From NCBI GenBank assembly GCA_018266175.1, contig JAFEAY010000025.1, positions 124,001-188,000 on the forward strand: 64,000 nucleotides of DNA. The letters are read 5' to 3'. The notes beneath the pieces were generated by a model that had not been told where the DNA came from, did no database searches, and worked only from the letters and a program-made list of their open reading frames with translations. The translations under genes and the position numbers were made by a program. Source of the DNA: Candidatus Dependentiae bacterium. GTDB taxonomy: Bacteria > Babelota > Babeliae > Babelales > RVW-14. Positions 27,333-35,448 of the stretch are shown in pieces (positions within the stretch are counted from its first letter, which is position 1; every line of letters starts with the position of its first letter).

Positions 27333-28808
27333 ATGTCAAAAAAAACCTTTCTTATTTTTCCTCATCAATTATTTGAATCTCAGGAATTATTAAAGACAGC
27401 AGCTCATGTCATTCTTGTGGAAGATAACCACTTCTTTGGACGAATGAACTTTCACAAACAAAAATTAATCTTTCATCGTGCAAGCATGAAAGCATATGCT
27501 GCCATGGTTAAAAAAAAAGGAATTGATGTCGAGTATTTTGATTATCACGTATGTAAAAATGGATTAAAAAAAGTCTTCGATTTTTGTAAAAAGAATAAAA
27601 TCAGTACCCTCGATATGTTTGATGTCGTTGATCATGAACTCATGAAACGATTAACTGCAGAAGCAAAAAGCTTTAAACTGGCGCTATCAGTTCACAACAC
27701 ACCGATTTTTTTGCTTACGCAGGAAGATATTATAAAAATGCTTCCTGGCAAAAAGCGCCATACAATGGCTTCTTTTTACACAAAAATGCGTAAGCGTTTT
27801 AACATTCTGATGATACAAGGAAAACCATTAGGAGGAACTTGGAGCTTTGATTCTCAAAATCGTGAACCAATACCACCTCATCTTAAAATTCCGAGTATCC
27901 CTAAAAAAAATCAAAGTTCTTTTGTTCGCGAAGCCCGAAGTTATATTGAAAAGCTTTTTCCAAATAATCCTGGGGTTTCGGATTCATTTATATATCCAGT
28001 CACAACCGCACAGAGCTTGAAGTGGCTTGGAAATTTTTTAAAAACTAAGTTAAAACTTTTTGGTTCTTATCAAGATGCAATGAAAGAATCAAATCCTATA
28101 TCCTTTCATTCGCTGCTATCACCACTGCTTAACTCGGGACTGTTGCTTCCTCAAACAGTTATTAATGAGACTCTTGAATATGCAAATAAAGAAGAAATTC
28201 CTCTTAACTCACTTGAAGGATTTATCCGTCAAATTATAGGATGGCGAGAATTCGTTCGTGGAGTTTATTGTTTAACCGGCAAATCGCAAAAATCGAGTAA
28301 TTTTTTTAAACATAAAAAACGACTATCAAAAGGTTTTTGGAAGGCAACAACCGGCGTTACTCCCCTTGATATAAGCATAAATCATGTTTTGAAATACGCT
28401 TATACAAATCATATAGAACGACTCATGGTAATCGGTAATTTCATGCTTCTATCACAAATTCACCCTGATGATGTGTATCAATGGTTTATGGAGCTCTTTA
28501 TTGATGCATACGATTGGGTCATGGTACCCAATGTCTATGGCATGAGTCAGTACGCTGATGGAGGAAGCATGACCTCAAAACCATACTGCTCAAGTTCAAA
28601 ATATATTTTGGGAATGTCTGATTATAAAAAGGGCGCTTGGTGTGAGCTTTGGGATGCGCTTTATTGGAATTTTATTCATCAACATGCCAAATTATTCAGT
28701 GCTAATCCTCGGATGAATCTTGTTGTTTCACTCTTAAAAAAAATGAACCCAAAACGCTTGCTTGAATTAATGAGCGTCGCTGATAATTATTTGAAAAAAA
28801 AGCACTAA
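27333..28808 (+). CDS. PhrB-like photolyase/cryptochrome homologue (COG3046) lacking most Fe-S ligands
   Basis: A 491-residue protein of the Fe-S bacterial cryptochrome/photolyase family. It has an N-terminal Rossmann domain (FLIFPHQLFESQELL, VEDNHFF) and a C-terminal FAD domain with the family segments IIGWREFVRGVY, NHIERLMVIGNFMLL, WVMVPNVYGMSQYADGG and SKPYCSSSKYI. In characterised members four Cys bind a 4Fe-4S cluster. The MSDYCxxC motif is MSDYKKGA here, and the Cys of the TxMxC segment is Ile. Only the last ligand has a candidate (AWCELWDALYW). It may repair (6-4) photoproducts or be a photoreceptor. Confidence 0.88.
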   Translation: MSKKTFLIFPHQLFESQELLKTAAHVILVEDNHFFGRMNFHKQKLIFHRASMKAYAAMVKKKGIDVEYFDYHVCKNGLKKVFDFCKKNKISTLDMFDVVDHELMKRLTAEAKSFKLALSVHNTPIFLLTQEDIIKMLPGKKRHTMASFYTKMRKRFNILMIQGKPLGGTWSFDSQNREPIPPHLKIPSIPKKNQSSFVREARSYIEKLFPNNPGVSDSFIYPVTTAQSLKWLGNFLKTKLKLFGSYQDAMKESNPISFHSLLSPLLNSGLLLPQTVINETLEYANKEEIPLNSLEGFIRQIIGWREFVRGVYCLTGKSQKSSNFFKHKKRLSKGFWKATTGVTPLDISINHVLKYAYTNHIERLMVIGNFMLLSQIHPDDVYQWFMELFIDAYDWVMVPNVYGMSQYADGGSMTSKPYCSSSKYILGMSDYKKGAWCELWDALYWNFIHQHAKLFSANPRMNLVVSLLKKMNPKRLLELMSVADNYLKKKH

Positions 28809-28933
28809 AATCTATTAATTTTTTAGAGCCTTTTCAGGCATACCATAATCACAAAAAACTTGAATCTAACTAAAAACCTTATAACAAATACAAACAAATT
28901 TTAAATTACAAAGTATGAACCTTAGGTCTTTTG

Positions 28934-28956
28934 CTTTTGCAAAAAGGTGCTACAAT
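28934..28956 (+). promoter_or_regulatory. Candidate promoter for aspS
   Basis: TACAAT at 28951-28956 matches the -10 consensus in five of six positions. A T-rich weak -35 (TTGCTT or CTTTTG) lies 14-17 nt upstream. The aspS start is 49 nt downstream with an AAAGGA ribosome binding site. The -35 is poor, so this is moderate support only. Confidence 0.45.
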
Positions 28957-29004
28957 AGCCTATATACCTCCTTTTTTGGAGTTTTTAAACAAAGGATTTT
29001 TTAA

Positions 29005-30771
29005 ATGGCTCACTTTAAGCGCACCGCACACTGCGGAAAAATTAATGAACAGATGGTTGGCAAACAAGTTCATGTTGTCGGCTGGGTTGATAGCAGACGA
29101 GACCTTGGCGGGCTCACGTTCATTAATTTGCGCGATCAAAGCGGGATTATTCAACTTGTTCTTGATCCTCAAGACTCTTCGCCAGCATGTGAGCAAGCTC
29201 ACACCATCAGATCTGAATTTGTCCTTGCTACTACTGGCACCGTTGCCAAGCGAACAGAAGGCAACATCAATAAGCAGCTCAAGATGGGTGCATTTGAAAT
29301 CAAAGTTCAAACTATGGAAATTTTGAGCAAATCAGCCGCTCTTCCATTTCAACTTGATGACGCAAATATTTCCGAAGAATTACGACTTGAATACCGCTAT
29401 CTAGATTTGCGACGTCCACAACTTCAACGTCTCCTCAAGCTCCGGCATGATGTTGTTTTTGCCATGCGTAATTATTTTAATAATCTTGAATTTTTAGAAA
29501 TTGAAACTCCAATTTTGCATAAAAGCACTCCAGAAGGTGCACGTGAATTTTTGGTTCCGGCACGCATCAAACCTGGAACTTTTTATGCCTTGCCTCAATC
29601 TCCACAAATTTACAAACAACTTCTGACCGTTGGCGGCTTTGAGCGTTACTTCCAAATTGCTCGCTGCTTTCGCGATGAAGATTTGCGCGCTAATCGACAG
29701 TTTGAGTTCACGCAACTCGACGTTGAAATGGCTTTTATTAATGAACAAGATATTCAAGATGTCTGCGAAGGACTTGTTCAATTGCTTTGGAAAAAGTTTT
29801 TAAACTACGAGTTAAACTTACCACTTGCACGCTATACCTATGACGAAGTTTTTATGCGCTTTGGCTCGGACAAGCCGGACATGCGGTTTGATCTTGAAAT
29901 TCATGATTGCACGAAACTATTTGCAACAACAAGTGTTCCCTTTTTTAAAACAGCCCTTGAAATTGGCGGCAAACTTGGTGCTTTATGCATTAAAAATCAC
30001 AAATTCTCTCGCTCAGAATTTGACGCTTGGAACCTGAAAGCAACCAAAGAATTTGGTGCCGCAGGCCTCGTTTCAGTTCGTTTTACCGACAATGGCAACC
30101 CTGAATCATCGATTGCAAAATTTTTGCCTGAAGATTTTTTCAGTCAAGCACAACAATTTGTACCTGACCTCACCACAAACGACACACTTTTTTTGGTTGC
30201 AGGAAACTTTGAGGACGCTTGGACAACACTCGGGCAATTACGGCTTGAATTGGGTAAAGTACTTAATCTGATTGATGCTGCTCAACACAAAATATTCTGG
30301 GTTACAGACTTTCCAATGTTTGAGTGGAACAAAGATGATCAGCGCTGGTACGCACGTCATCACCCATTCACCAGCCCACACGACGGTTGGGAAGAGCAAG
30401 ATCTTGCACAGGTCAAGGCACGAGCCTACGACTTGGTATGCAACGGTGAAGAACTCGGCGGCGGATCGATTCGTATTCATAACGCGCAGTTACAGAAAAA
30501 AATCTTTAATGTTTTGGGTCTTTCTGAAGAGAAAATGAAAGAAGTTATGGGATTCTTGCTTGATGCTCAGAATTTTGGCTACCCTCCTGAAGGTGGAATT
30601 GCACTGGGTATCGATAGACTCATTATGATTCTTGGCAGCACACAATCAATTCGTGATGTTATTGCGTTTCCAAAAACAAGCAATGGCAGCTGTTTAATGA
30701 TTAAAAGCCCATCAGCCGTTGATGATACACAACTTAAAAAACTGCACATTAAACTGGCTGAACCAAAATAA
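29005..30771 (+). CDS. aspS: Aspartyl-tRNA synthetase
   Basis: A 588-residue class IIb synthetase of the bacterial type. The N-terminal OB anticodon-binding domain (VHVVGWVDSRRDLGGLTFI), motif 2 (FQIARCFRDEDLRANRQFEF), the bacterial GAD insertion (about 290-420), and motif 3 (GGIALGIDRLIMIL) are all present. The flipping-loop and substrate residues in QSPQIYKQLL are conserved. Whether it is discriminating or also charges tRNA-Asn cannot be judged from the sequence alone. Monocistronic by appearance. Confidence 0.98.
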   Translation: MAHFKRTAHCGKINEQMVGKQVHVVGWVDSRRDLGGLTFINLRDQSGIIQLVLDPQDSSPACEQAHTIRSEFVLATTGTVAKRTEGNINKQLKMGAFEIKVQTMEILSKSAALPFQLDDANISEELRLEYRYLDLRRPQLQRLLKLRHDVVFAMRNYFNNLEFLEIETPILHKSTPEGAREFLVPARIKPGTFYALPQSPQIYKQLLTVGGFERYFQIARCFRDEDLRANRQFEFTQLDVEMAFINEQDIQDVCEGLVQLLWKKFLNYELNLPLARYTYDEVFMRFGSDKPDMRFDLEIHDCTKLFATTSVPFFKTALEIGGKLGALCIKNHKFSRSEFDAWNLKATKEFGAAGLVSVRFTDNGNPESSIAKFLPEDFFSQAQQFVPDLTTNDTLFLVAGNFEDAWTTLGQLRLELGKVLNLIDAAQHKIFWVTDFPMFEWNKDDQRWYARHHPFTSPHDGWEEQDLAQVKARAYDLVCNGEELGGGSIRIHNAQLQKKIFNVLGLSEEKMKEVMGFLLDAQNFGYPPEGGIALGIDRLIMILGSTQSIRDVIAFPKTSNGSCLMIKSPSAVDDTQLKKLHIKLAEPK

Positions 30772-30811
30772 CAACATCTAAAAAATATTCTCTTATGCCG
30801 TAAAGGTCCTT

Positions 30812-31474
30812 ATGATAGGTAAATATGCAACATACGTTGCAACAATATTTTCATTCTTTTCTTCGGCACTTTGCTGGGAAAACTCCTACCAAAGTTTTAC
30901 GCTTGATCACTTTGAAATTATTAGAACATCAAATGATACAAGTTATATACGAAATACAGCATTCAGTAATGATCAACAAATATTTATGCACTACCTCTAT
31001 GATAACGGTAATCTGATTAAACTAATGGAACACTATCATGCAATCAAAGACCGCGATGACAATTTTTATGCGCAAGAAATTTTAGAAAAACTTCTTGCAA
31101 TGCCCTTACTCATCGAAGGATACTCTGCTATCAATAATAACTTTGCACGTAAAAGATTCTATATTCTTCAGGCTCTTGCCTCTATAATTTCAGGAAACTA
31201 TTCTGTTGATAGTGAAAATCTTAAAATAGAAAATATTATACAAACAACTAATTTCTCTTCTCTTGTTAACGAAAAAGGAGAAACCGGCCTCATGCTTGCA
31301 ATAAAAACAGGAAATGATGTTATTTTTGAACTCTTTTTCAAATATTATCAAAAGCAACAATGCCCTTTGAATGCTCGCGCAGCAGATGGCAAAACAGCCT
31401 ATGATCTTGCTCAAGAAATAGGAACCCCGGCAATGCAAAAATCTCTAGGCATCATGCAATTCATAGACCGTTAA
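30812..31474 (+). CDS. Exported ankyrin-like protein, first of a tandem paralogous pair
   Basis: A 220-residue protein with a signal peptide (MIGKYATYVATIFSFFSSALC). The N-terminal half is helical; the C-terminal part holds one to two ankyrin-type repeats (EKGETGLMLAIKTGNDVIFEL, then CPLNARAADGKTAYDLAQEI). It shares its layout and motifs (NGNLI, GxTxLMLAIxTGxxxIFxLF, CPxNAR) with the next gene, 24 nt downstream, so the pair arose by duplication. Probable cotranscription. Function unknown. Confidence 0.75.
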   Translation: MIGKYATYVATIFSFFSSALCWENSYQSFTLDHFEIIRTSNDTSYIRNTAFSNDQQIFMHYLYDNGNLIKLMEHYHAIKDRDDNFYAQEILEKLLAMPLLIEGYSAINNNFARKRFYILQALASIISGNYSVDSENLKIENIIQTTNFSSLVNEKGETGLMLAIKTGNDVIFELFFKYYQKQQCPLNARAADGKTAYDLAQEIGTPAMQKSLGIMQFIDR

Positions 31475-31498
31475 TTACTCAAGAAAAAAAGATTCATA

Positions 31499-32353
31499 AT
31501 GCACGCTACACTTCTATCCATTTTTTTCATCACAATATTTTATAGTTTTTCTGCTTTTGGATGGCAAAACGCACACCAAGAATTTACTCCAGCCCAACTA
31601 GAGTTTTTAGCTCTCACCGAATATCCAGTTACTTTTATGAATAAAATTTTTTCGAAAAATCAAAAAAAATTCATTCGCAATCTTCATATAAATGGAAATC
31701 TCATACGAGTAGTCAGTCGATGCTTTGATTTAGATTTTAAAAAAAATGAGGTAGAACAAATTTACGTTAAACTTCTGAGCTTTATTCAAAATCAAGATTT
31801 AGTATCTAAACAAATTTACACGCTAAAATACTTTCGAATGATCGAAAAATATCGATTCAAACTCAAAGACCGTCGTTTTGTTGAGGAACTCTGTCACTCC
31901 ATTTTAATCAGTGATGCAAACGGAAAAACAATGCTTATGCTTGCTATTGAAACTGGAGACAACGATATATTTGATCTGTTTTTAGAATATTATCTCAAAG
32001 AAAATTGCCCTATTAATGCTCGTGACTACCGCAAAAGAACCGCCTTGTGTAAAGCCCTTGAAATAGGCACGCTGCACATGGTGGAAAAACTTTATGATAT
32101 CCCTGGAATAGAAGTCGAAAATATAAATAATTATGGTTCAACAGACTTAATGGTTGCAACAAAAAATCTTCAGCCAGAAGTTTTTGATTTTGTTGTGCAA
32201 AAATATTGCCATGACAAAAGAGATCTTAAGATCAAACGGCACAAAGATGGAAAAGATGCTCTTGATCTTGCTCAAAGAAATCATAATCAATACGCGCTTG
32301 ATGCTCTGTTGAATGCAAATTTTCAAAGCTTAAAGGTGAACTCTGACAACTAA
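31499..32353 (+). CDS. Exported ankyrin-like protein, second of a tandem paralogous pair
   Basis: A 284-residue paralogue of the upstream gene with its own signal peptide (MHATLLSIFFITIFYSFSAFG). Ankyrin-type repeats span about 140-275: GKTMLMLAIETGDNDIFDLF, KRTALCKALEIGTLHMVEKL, STDLMVATKNLQPEVFDFVV, KDALDLAQRNHNQYALDALL. It is longer than its partner by about two repeats. The stop overlaps the end of the convergent AAA+ gene by 4 nt. Confidence 0.8.
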   Translation: MHATLLSIFFITIFYSFSAFGWQNAHQEFTPAQLEFLALTEYPVTFMNKIFSKNQKKFIRNLHINGNLIRVVSRCFDLDFKKNEVEQIYVKLLSFIQNQDLVSKQIYTLKYFRMIEKYRFKLKDRRFVEELCHSILISDANGKTMLMLAIETGDNDIFDLFLEYYLKENCPINARDYRKRTALCKALEIGTLHMVEKLYDIPGIEVENINNYGSTDLMVATKNLQPEVFDFVVQKYCHDKRDLKIKRHKDGKDALDLAQRNHNQYALDALLNANFQSLKVNSDN

Positions 32354-33897
32354 GCGGCGGGCCCTGCAACGCCACTTACTAGAGCTTCTTGCGCTCTATT
32401 ATGCAGAGTCTGATCAATCAGCGCATCAAAAATATTTCTGGTCAATAAGAGCACTGGGCTTCGATAACAAATAGCACGAAGCTCATCAATCATAAAAGCA
32501 ATATCTCGCCCTGCAAATCCCTGTATACGCTCTGCTACTTGTTCAAGATAGGTTTCATCAACATCTGCAGAAATAGTGAGCGATGCCTCTACGCGCTTAC
32601 CCTTACATAGAACAGTGCGCTTGTCATGCGCAATATATTTCTCAAGATACTGCTTAATCATGCGCACACGTTCTGATTGCCCCGGAAGACCAACATACAA
32701 ACGCTTATGCATACGACTTAGAAATGCATTATCAAGCATTTCAAGATGGTTAGTTGCAGCAATAATCATAAATTTTTCTGAAAGCTCTCCGGTTCGAGAA
32801 AGAAATGCATTGAGCAACTTAACCCATCGATCATCTGACTGATCGCGGCGGCGAGCAAACGCATCAACCTCATCAACAAAAAGTACTAACCCTCGTTCAG
32901 ATTTTGCAGCCCAATCAAGTAAAATATGAAGTTGCTCAACATCATTTCCTTGTGCAAACTGAGAAAAGTCTGCGCCTGAAACACATGCAAAATCCAAATC
33001 AGATGTTCGAGCAATCGCTTTTGCAATCATAGTTTTTCCGGTACCTGGAGGGCCGTAGAGCAATAGATTTCTAAAGGGAAGAGCGCTGATGTAGCTCGTT
33101 CGCACATCATCGGCAAGTTGCTTAATTTGCAGATCTAACTCAGCACTTAAAATGATTTCTTCAAGCGGCTGTAGCGTATCGCCCGGACCAAAAAGTTTTT
33201 CATTAATGCTTTGCATCCAATAACCCATAGCCGATTTGCGCGATGATTCTCGCACAAGTGTTGGCATGCCCATCAGCGACTGAATATGGTTTGAAAGAAT
33301 TCGTAGGCCGTAGTAACCACCCACCATGCCGCATGAAGTCAAAACCATGAACCCACCAAAACGCACCAACGTTTCAGGCTCGGTCATTTTTTTGGATAAA
33401 AATTCAAGCCGTTGCAAGGCTCCTTCATTCTCAACAGCCTTACTGACACCGGCAACCGCTATTTGAGTTTTTCGTGTTGCTTCATCGCGTCGAACATCAA
33501 GAAAAGTATTCCAACCTGCAAGCATTGCATTTTGCACCGTTGCAGCAGCTTGCTCGCCCGCTTTTTCTGAATTTTCAAGGCAACGTTCAAGACGTGCGGC
33601 TTTTTGATCAAGTGCTTTAACTTTTTGTTCAAATTCAGATTGCCCAATTTGATACAGATCTTTTTGAGCTCCAAGAGCAGCACGTTCTTGCGTTATGACA
33701 GCAAGCTCTTTTTCAATTTTTTCACGCTTGCGTTGGGCTATTTCATTAATTACTTGAACAGAACCTGCAACCATTTTTGATGCAGCTTCTGGTGAAAATT
33801 TAACACCACCAATATCAAGAAGAACCGATTCATCAGCACATAGAAACGATGATGCCAAACATACTGACATGAGCACAATTAATTTTAAAAAATTCAT
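32350..33897 (-). CDS. ATAD3-like membrane AAA+ ATPase
   Basis: A 515-residue protein. In order: signal peptide (1-21), a charged coiled coil (about 50-115), one membrane span (about 181-203) and a single AAA+ domain (about 245-500). Walker A is GPPGTGKT (282-289), Walker B LVLFVDEVD (337-345), sensor-1 N383. From the span onward it follows the eukaryotic ATAD3 family closely as I recall that sequence: MPTLVRESSR (KPSLVRETSR), FVDEVDAFARRR (FVDEADAFLRKR), LNAFLSRTGELSEKFM (LNAFLYRTGQHSNKFM), LPGQSERVRMI (LPGQEERERLV). If the signal is cleaved, the coiled coil is periplasmic and the ATPase cytosolic. Its start overlaps the stop of the upstream membrane-protein gene (ATGA). Confidence 0.88.
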   Translation of the reverse strand: MNFLKLIVLMSVCLASSFLCADESVLLDIGGVKFSPEAASKMVAGSVQVINEIAQRKREKIEKELAVITQERAALGAQKDLYQIGQSEFEQKVKALDQKAARLERCLENSEKAGEQAAATVQNAMLAGWNTFLDVRRDEATRKTQIAVAGVSKAVENEGALQRLEFLSKKMTEPETLVRFGGFMVLTSCGMVGGYYGLRILSNHIQSLMGMPTLVRESSRKSAMGYWMQSINEKLFGPGDTLQPLEEIILSAELDLQIKQLADDVRTSYISALPFRNLLLYGPPGTGKTMIAKAIARTSDLDFACVSGADFSQFAQGNDVEQLHILLDWAAKSERGLVLFVDEVDAFARRRDQSDDRWVKLLNAFLSRTGELSEKFMIIAATNHLEMLDNAFLSRMHKRLYVGLPGQSERVRMIKQYLEKYIAHDKRTVLCKGKRVEASLTISADVDETYLEQVAERIQGFAGRDIAFMIDELRAICYRSPVLLLTRNIFDALIDQTLHNRAQEALVSGVAGPAA

Positions 33898-35135
33898 ACA
33901 ATCTCCAATTCAAGATCTGGTTCAGAGTCATTATTAACAGTCTTATAAAGCTGATACGCGCTTTTACCAATTTTTATCCATGCGGGAAGCGCCAAGGTGC
34001 AATTCACTGCTGTTTGCCATATTCCATACCAAAAAATTTTGAGCGACATCCATTCAATAAATGAAAGAGTATGCCCCTGTGCAATATATCGTTTAAGCAT
34101 ATCTTTAATGTGTACTCGAGCTTGATCGCTGATCGTTTCATCAGACAGCGACTTTTGGTAGGCATCAAGCAAGGTACGAAAAATATCGGTGGATTGCGTT
34201 GACCACTTTATCCAACTTGTAGAAAATTTAGTTGTATAGGTACGATTTATAAATAGAAGCATAAATGAAATTTGAGTCCCCAAAGAAACATACCAAGCAT
34301 CGCTCCACTCTGGAAGTAATCCCCACGATCTAAAAACCATATTAACAGTGTTCATAACACCGCCACGCATGGGATACAAGGGCATAGAAAGAAGAGGGTT
34401 TTTTTCGACAAACGAAAATAAACTGATTGGCTTATTGCCATGCACTTCAGGCACTTTAAAAAATGCTGATAAATCGGGCTCATCAACCAAAAAGAGTGAT
34501 TTCTTGCTCCAAAGCATTGATTGAGAAACAACAACGGCCATCATAGCCATGCCAATAAGCTGCTTATCTAATAGAGGCAATGCTTGTTTTATGGTGCTTT
34601 GCACGGAGAAAGGGCCAATTTCATGCATCTTTCCTGCGAGCTGATCTGCCGGAAATTTACCATCACTCACCGACTGCAAAAGATTAAGATAGTCATCGCA
34701 ATGCAATACTACATGGTCAAACATAAGGTTCACAATGTATGAATGACACCATGTATAAAGCAGCCATTCAATCATCCAGTCGCCTGCAAGAAACCCACCC
34801 TTCATGAGATCTTTTGCATAAATGCCAAGTTCAATATTGTGAACAAGTGGAAGACGAGCAAGGAGTTGGTTATTAAAATTTTCTTGCCACATCCACTGGT
34901 AATGCTCTTTGTTAACAAGTTGATCAATATACTCATCTGAGCAATATTTTTCAGCTGCAAGCATTGCAGGCTCAAGAATTTTTTCAAGCTGTTTGTCATC
35001 GATGAAACGATCAAGAATTTCCGGTGCGGGCTGCTGAGCTTCAACAACCGCACACCAGAGAATAAGAGTGATGAATATCGCTTGAAGCGACAAACACCCA
35101 CTGCGTAAAATTTTTCCCACGGTACCCCAACCCAA
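33894..35135 (-). CDS. Exported/polytopic membrane protein coupled to the ATAD3-like ATPase
   Basis: A 413-residue protein of no family I recognise. The N-terminus has a signal or anchor (LQAIFITLILWCAVVEA, cleavage before QQ). Further hydrophobic stretches near 195-215 (LIGMAMMAVVVSQSML), 285-305 (LGTQISFMLLFIN) and 360-395 (IFWYGIWQTAVNCTLALPAWI) suggest several spans. It is rich in Trp and Tyr, as interfacial membrane proteins often are. The last codons overlap the ATPase start by 4 nt, so the two are made together and are likely partners. Transcription starts in the 313-nt gap upstream. Confidence 0.75.
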   Translation of the reverse strand: MGWGTVGKILRSGCLSLQAIFITLILWCAVVEAQQPAPEILDRFIDDKQLEKILEPAMLAAEKYCSDEYIDQLVNKEHYQWMWQENFNNQLLARLPLVHNIELGIYAKDLMKGGFLAGDWMIEWLLYTWCHSYIVNLMFDHVVLHCDDYLNLLQSVSDGKFPADQLAGKMHEIGPFSVQSTIKQALPLLDKQLIGMAMMAVVVSQSMLWSKKSLFLVDEPDLSAFFKVPEVHGNKPISLFSFVEKNPLLSMPLYPMRGGVMNTVNMVFRSWGLLPEWSDAWYVSLGTQISFMLLFINRTYTTKFSTSWIKWSTQSTDIFRTLLDAYQKSLSDETISDQARVHIKDMLKRYIAQGHTLSFIEWMSLKIFWYGIWQTAVNCTLALPAWIKIGKSAYQLYKTVNNDSEPDLELEIV

Positions 35136-35448
35136 TAATCAAATCTAGATCGCAATTTCGCTATGTTTATGCTAAGATGCCCCACAGTTTCAAAATCGCA
35201 AGATTAATGGTACCACCATTCCCAATAATATCAATAAAAAGAATTACTTTTCCCCTCCTGAAAAAGCCCACTAACTAAGACTTTATACATCAAAATTGTA
35301 AGTCTGAAATAAAAAATTAAGCTTAATTTTTTATTTTGCTCAAATGAATAAATTCAAAGCTTTTTTGTAATCAATAACCCTCCCTGCCGGTATTTACAAT
35401 TAGAATTTATTGTGCTATCTTAAACCTATATAAGTGGGGGGTTATTTC
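35136..35448. other. 313-nt divergent intergenic region with nested inverted repeats
   Basis: Lies between the minus-strand ATPase operon and the plus-strand zinc-site protein. It contains AGACTT/AAGTCT (35278-35283 and 35300-35305), then a 30-bp perfect AT-rich palindrome at 35307-35336. A weak plus-strand promoter candidate is TTACAA (35394-35399), 16 nt, TATCTT (35416-35421). No ORF or RNA gene was recognised. Confidence 0.55.
35307..35336. repeat. 30-bp perfect palindrome
   Basis: The 15-nt arm AAATAAAAAATTAAG is followed directly by its exact reverse complement, centred on AAGCTT. Almost all AT, with no loop. It could be a cruciform or protein-binding site, or a bidirectional terminator-like element, but it lies between divergent genes, where a terminator is not expected. 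Confidence 0.7.
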
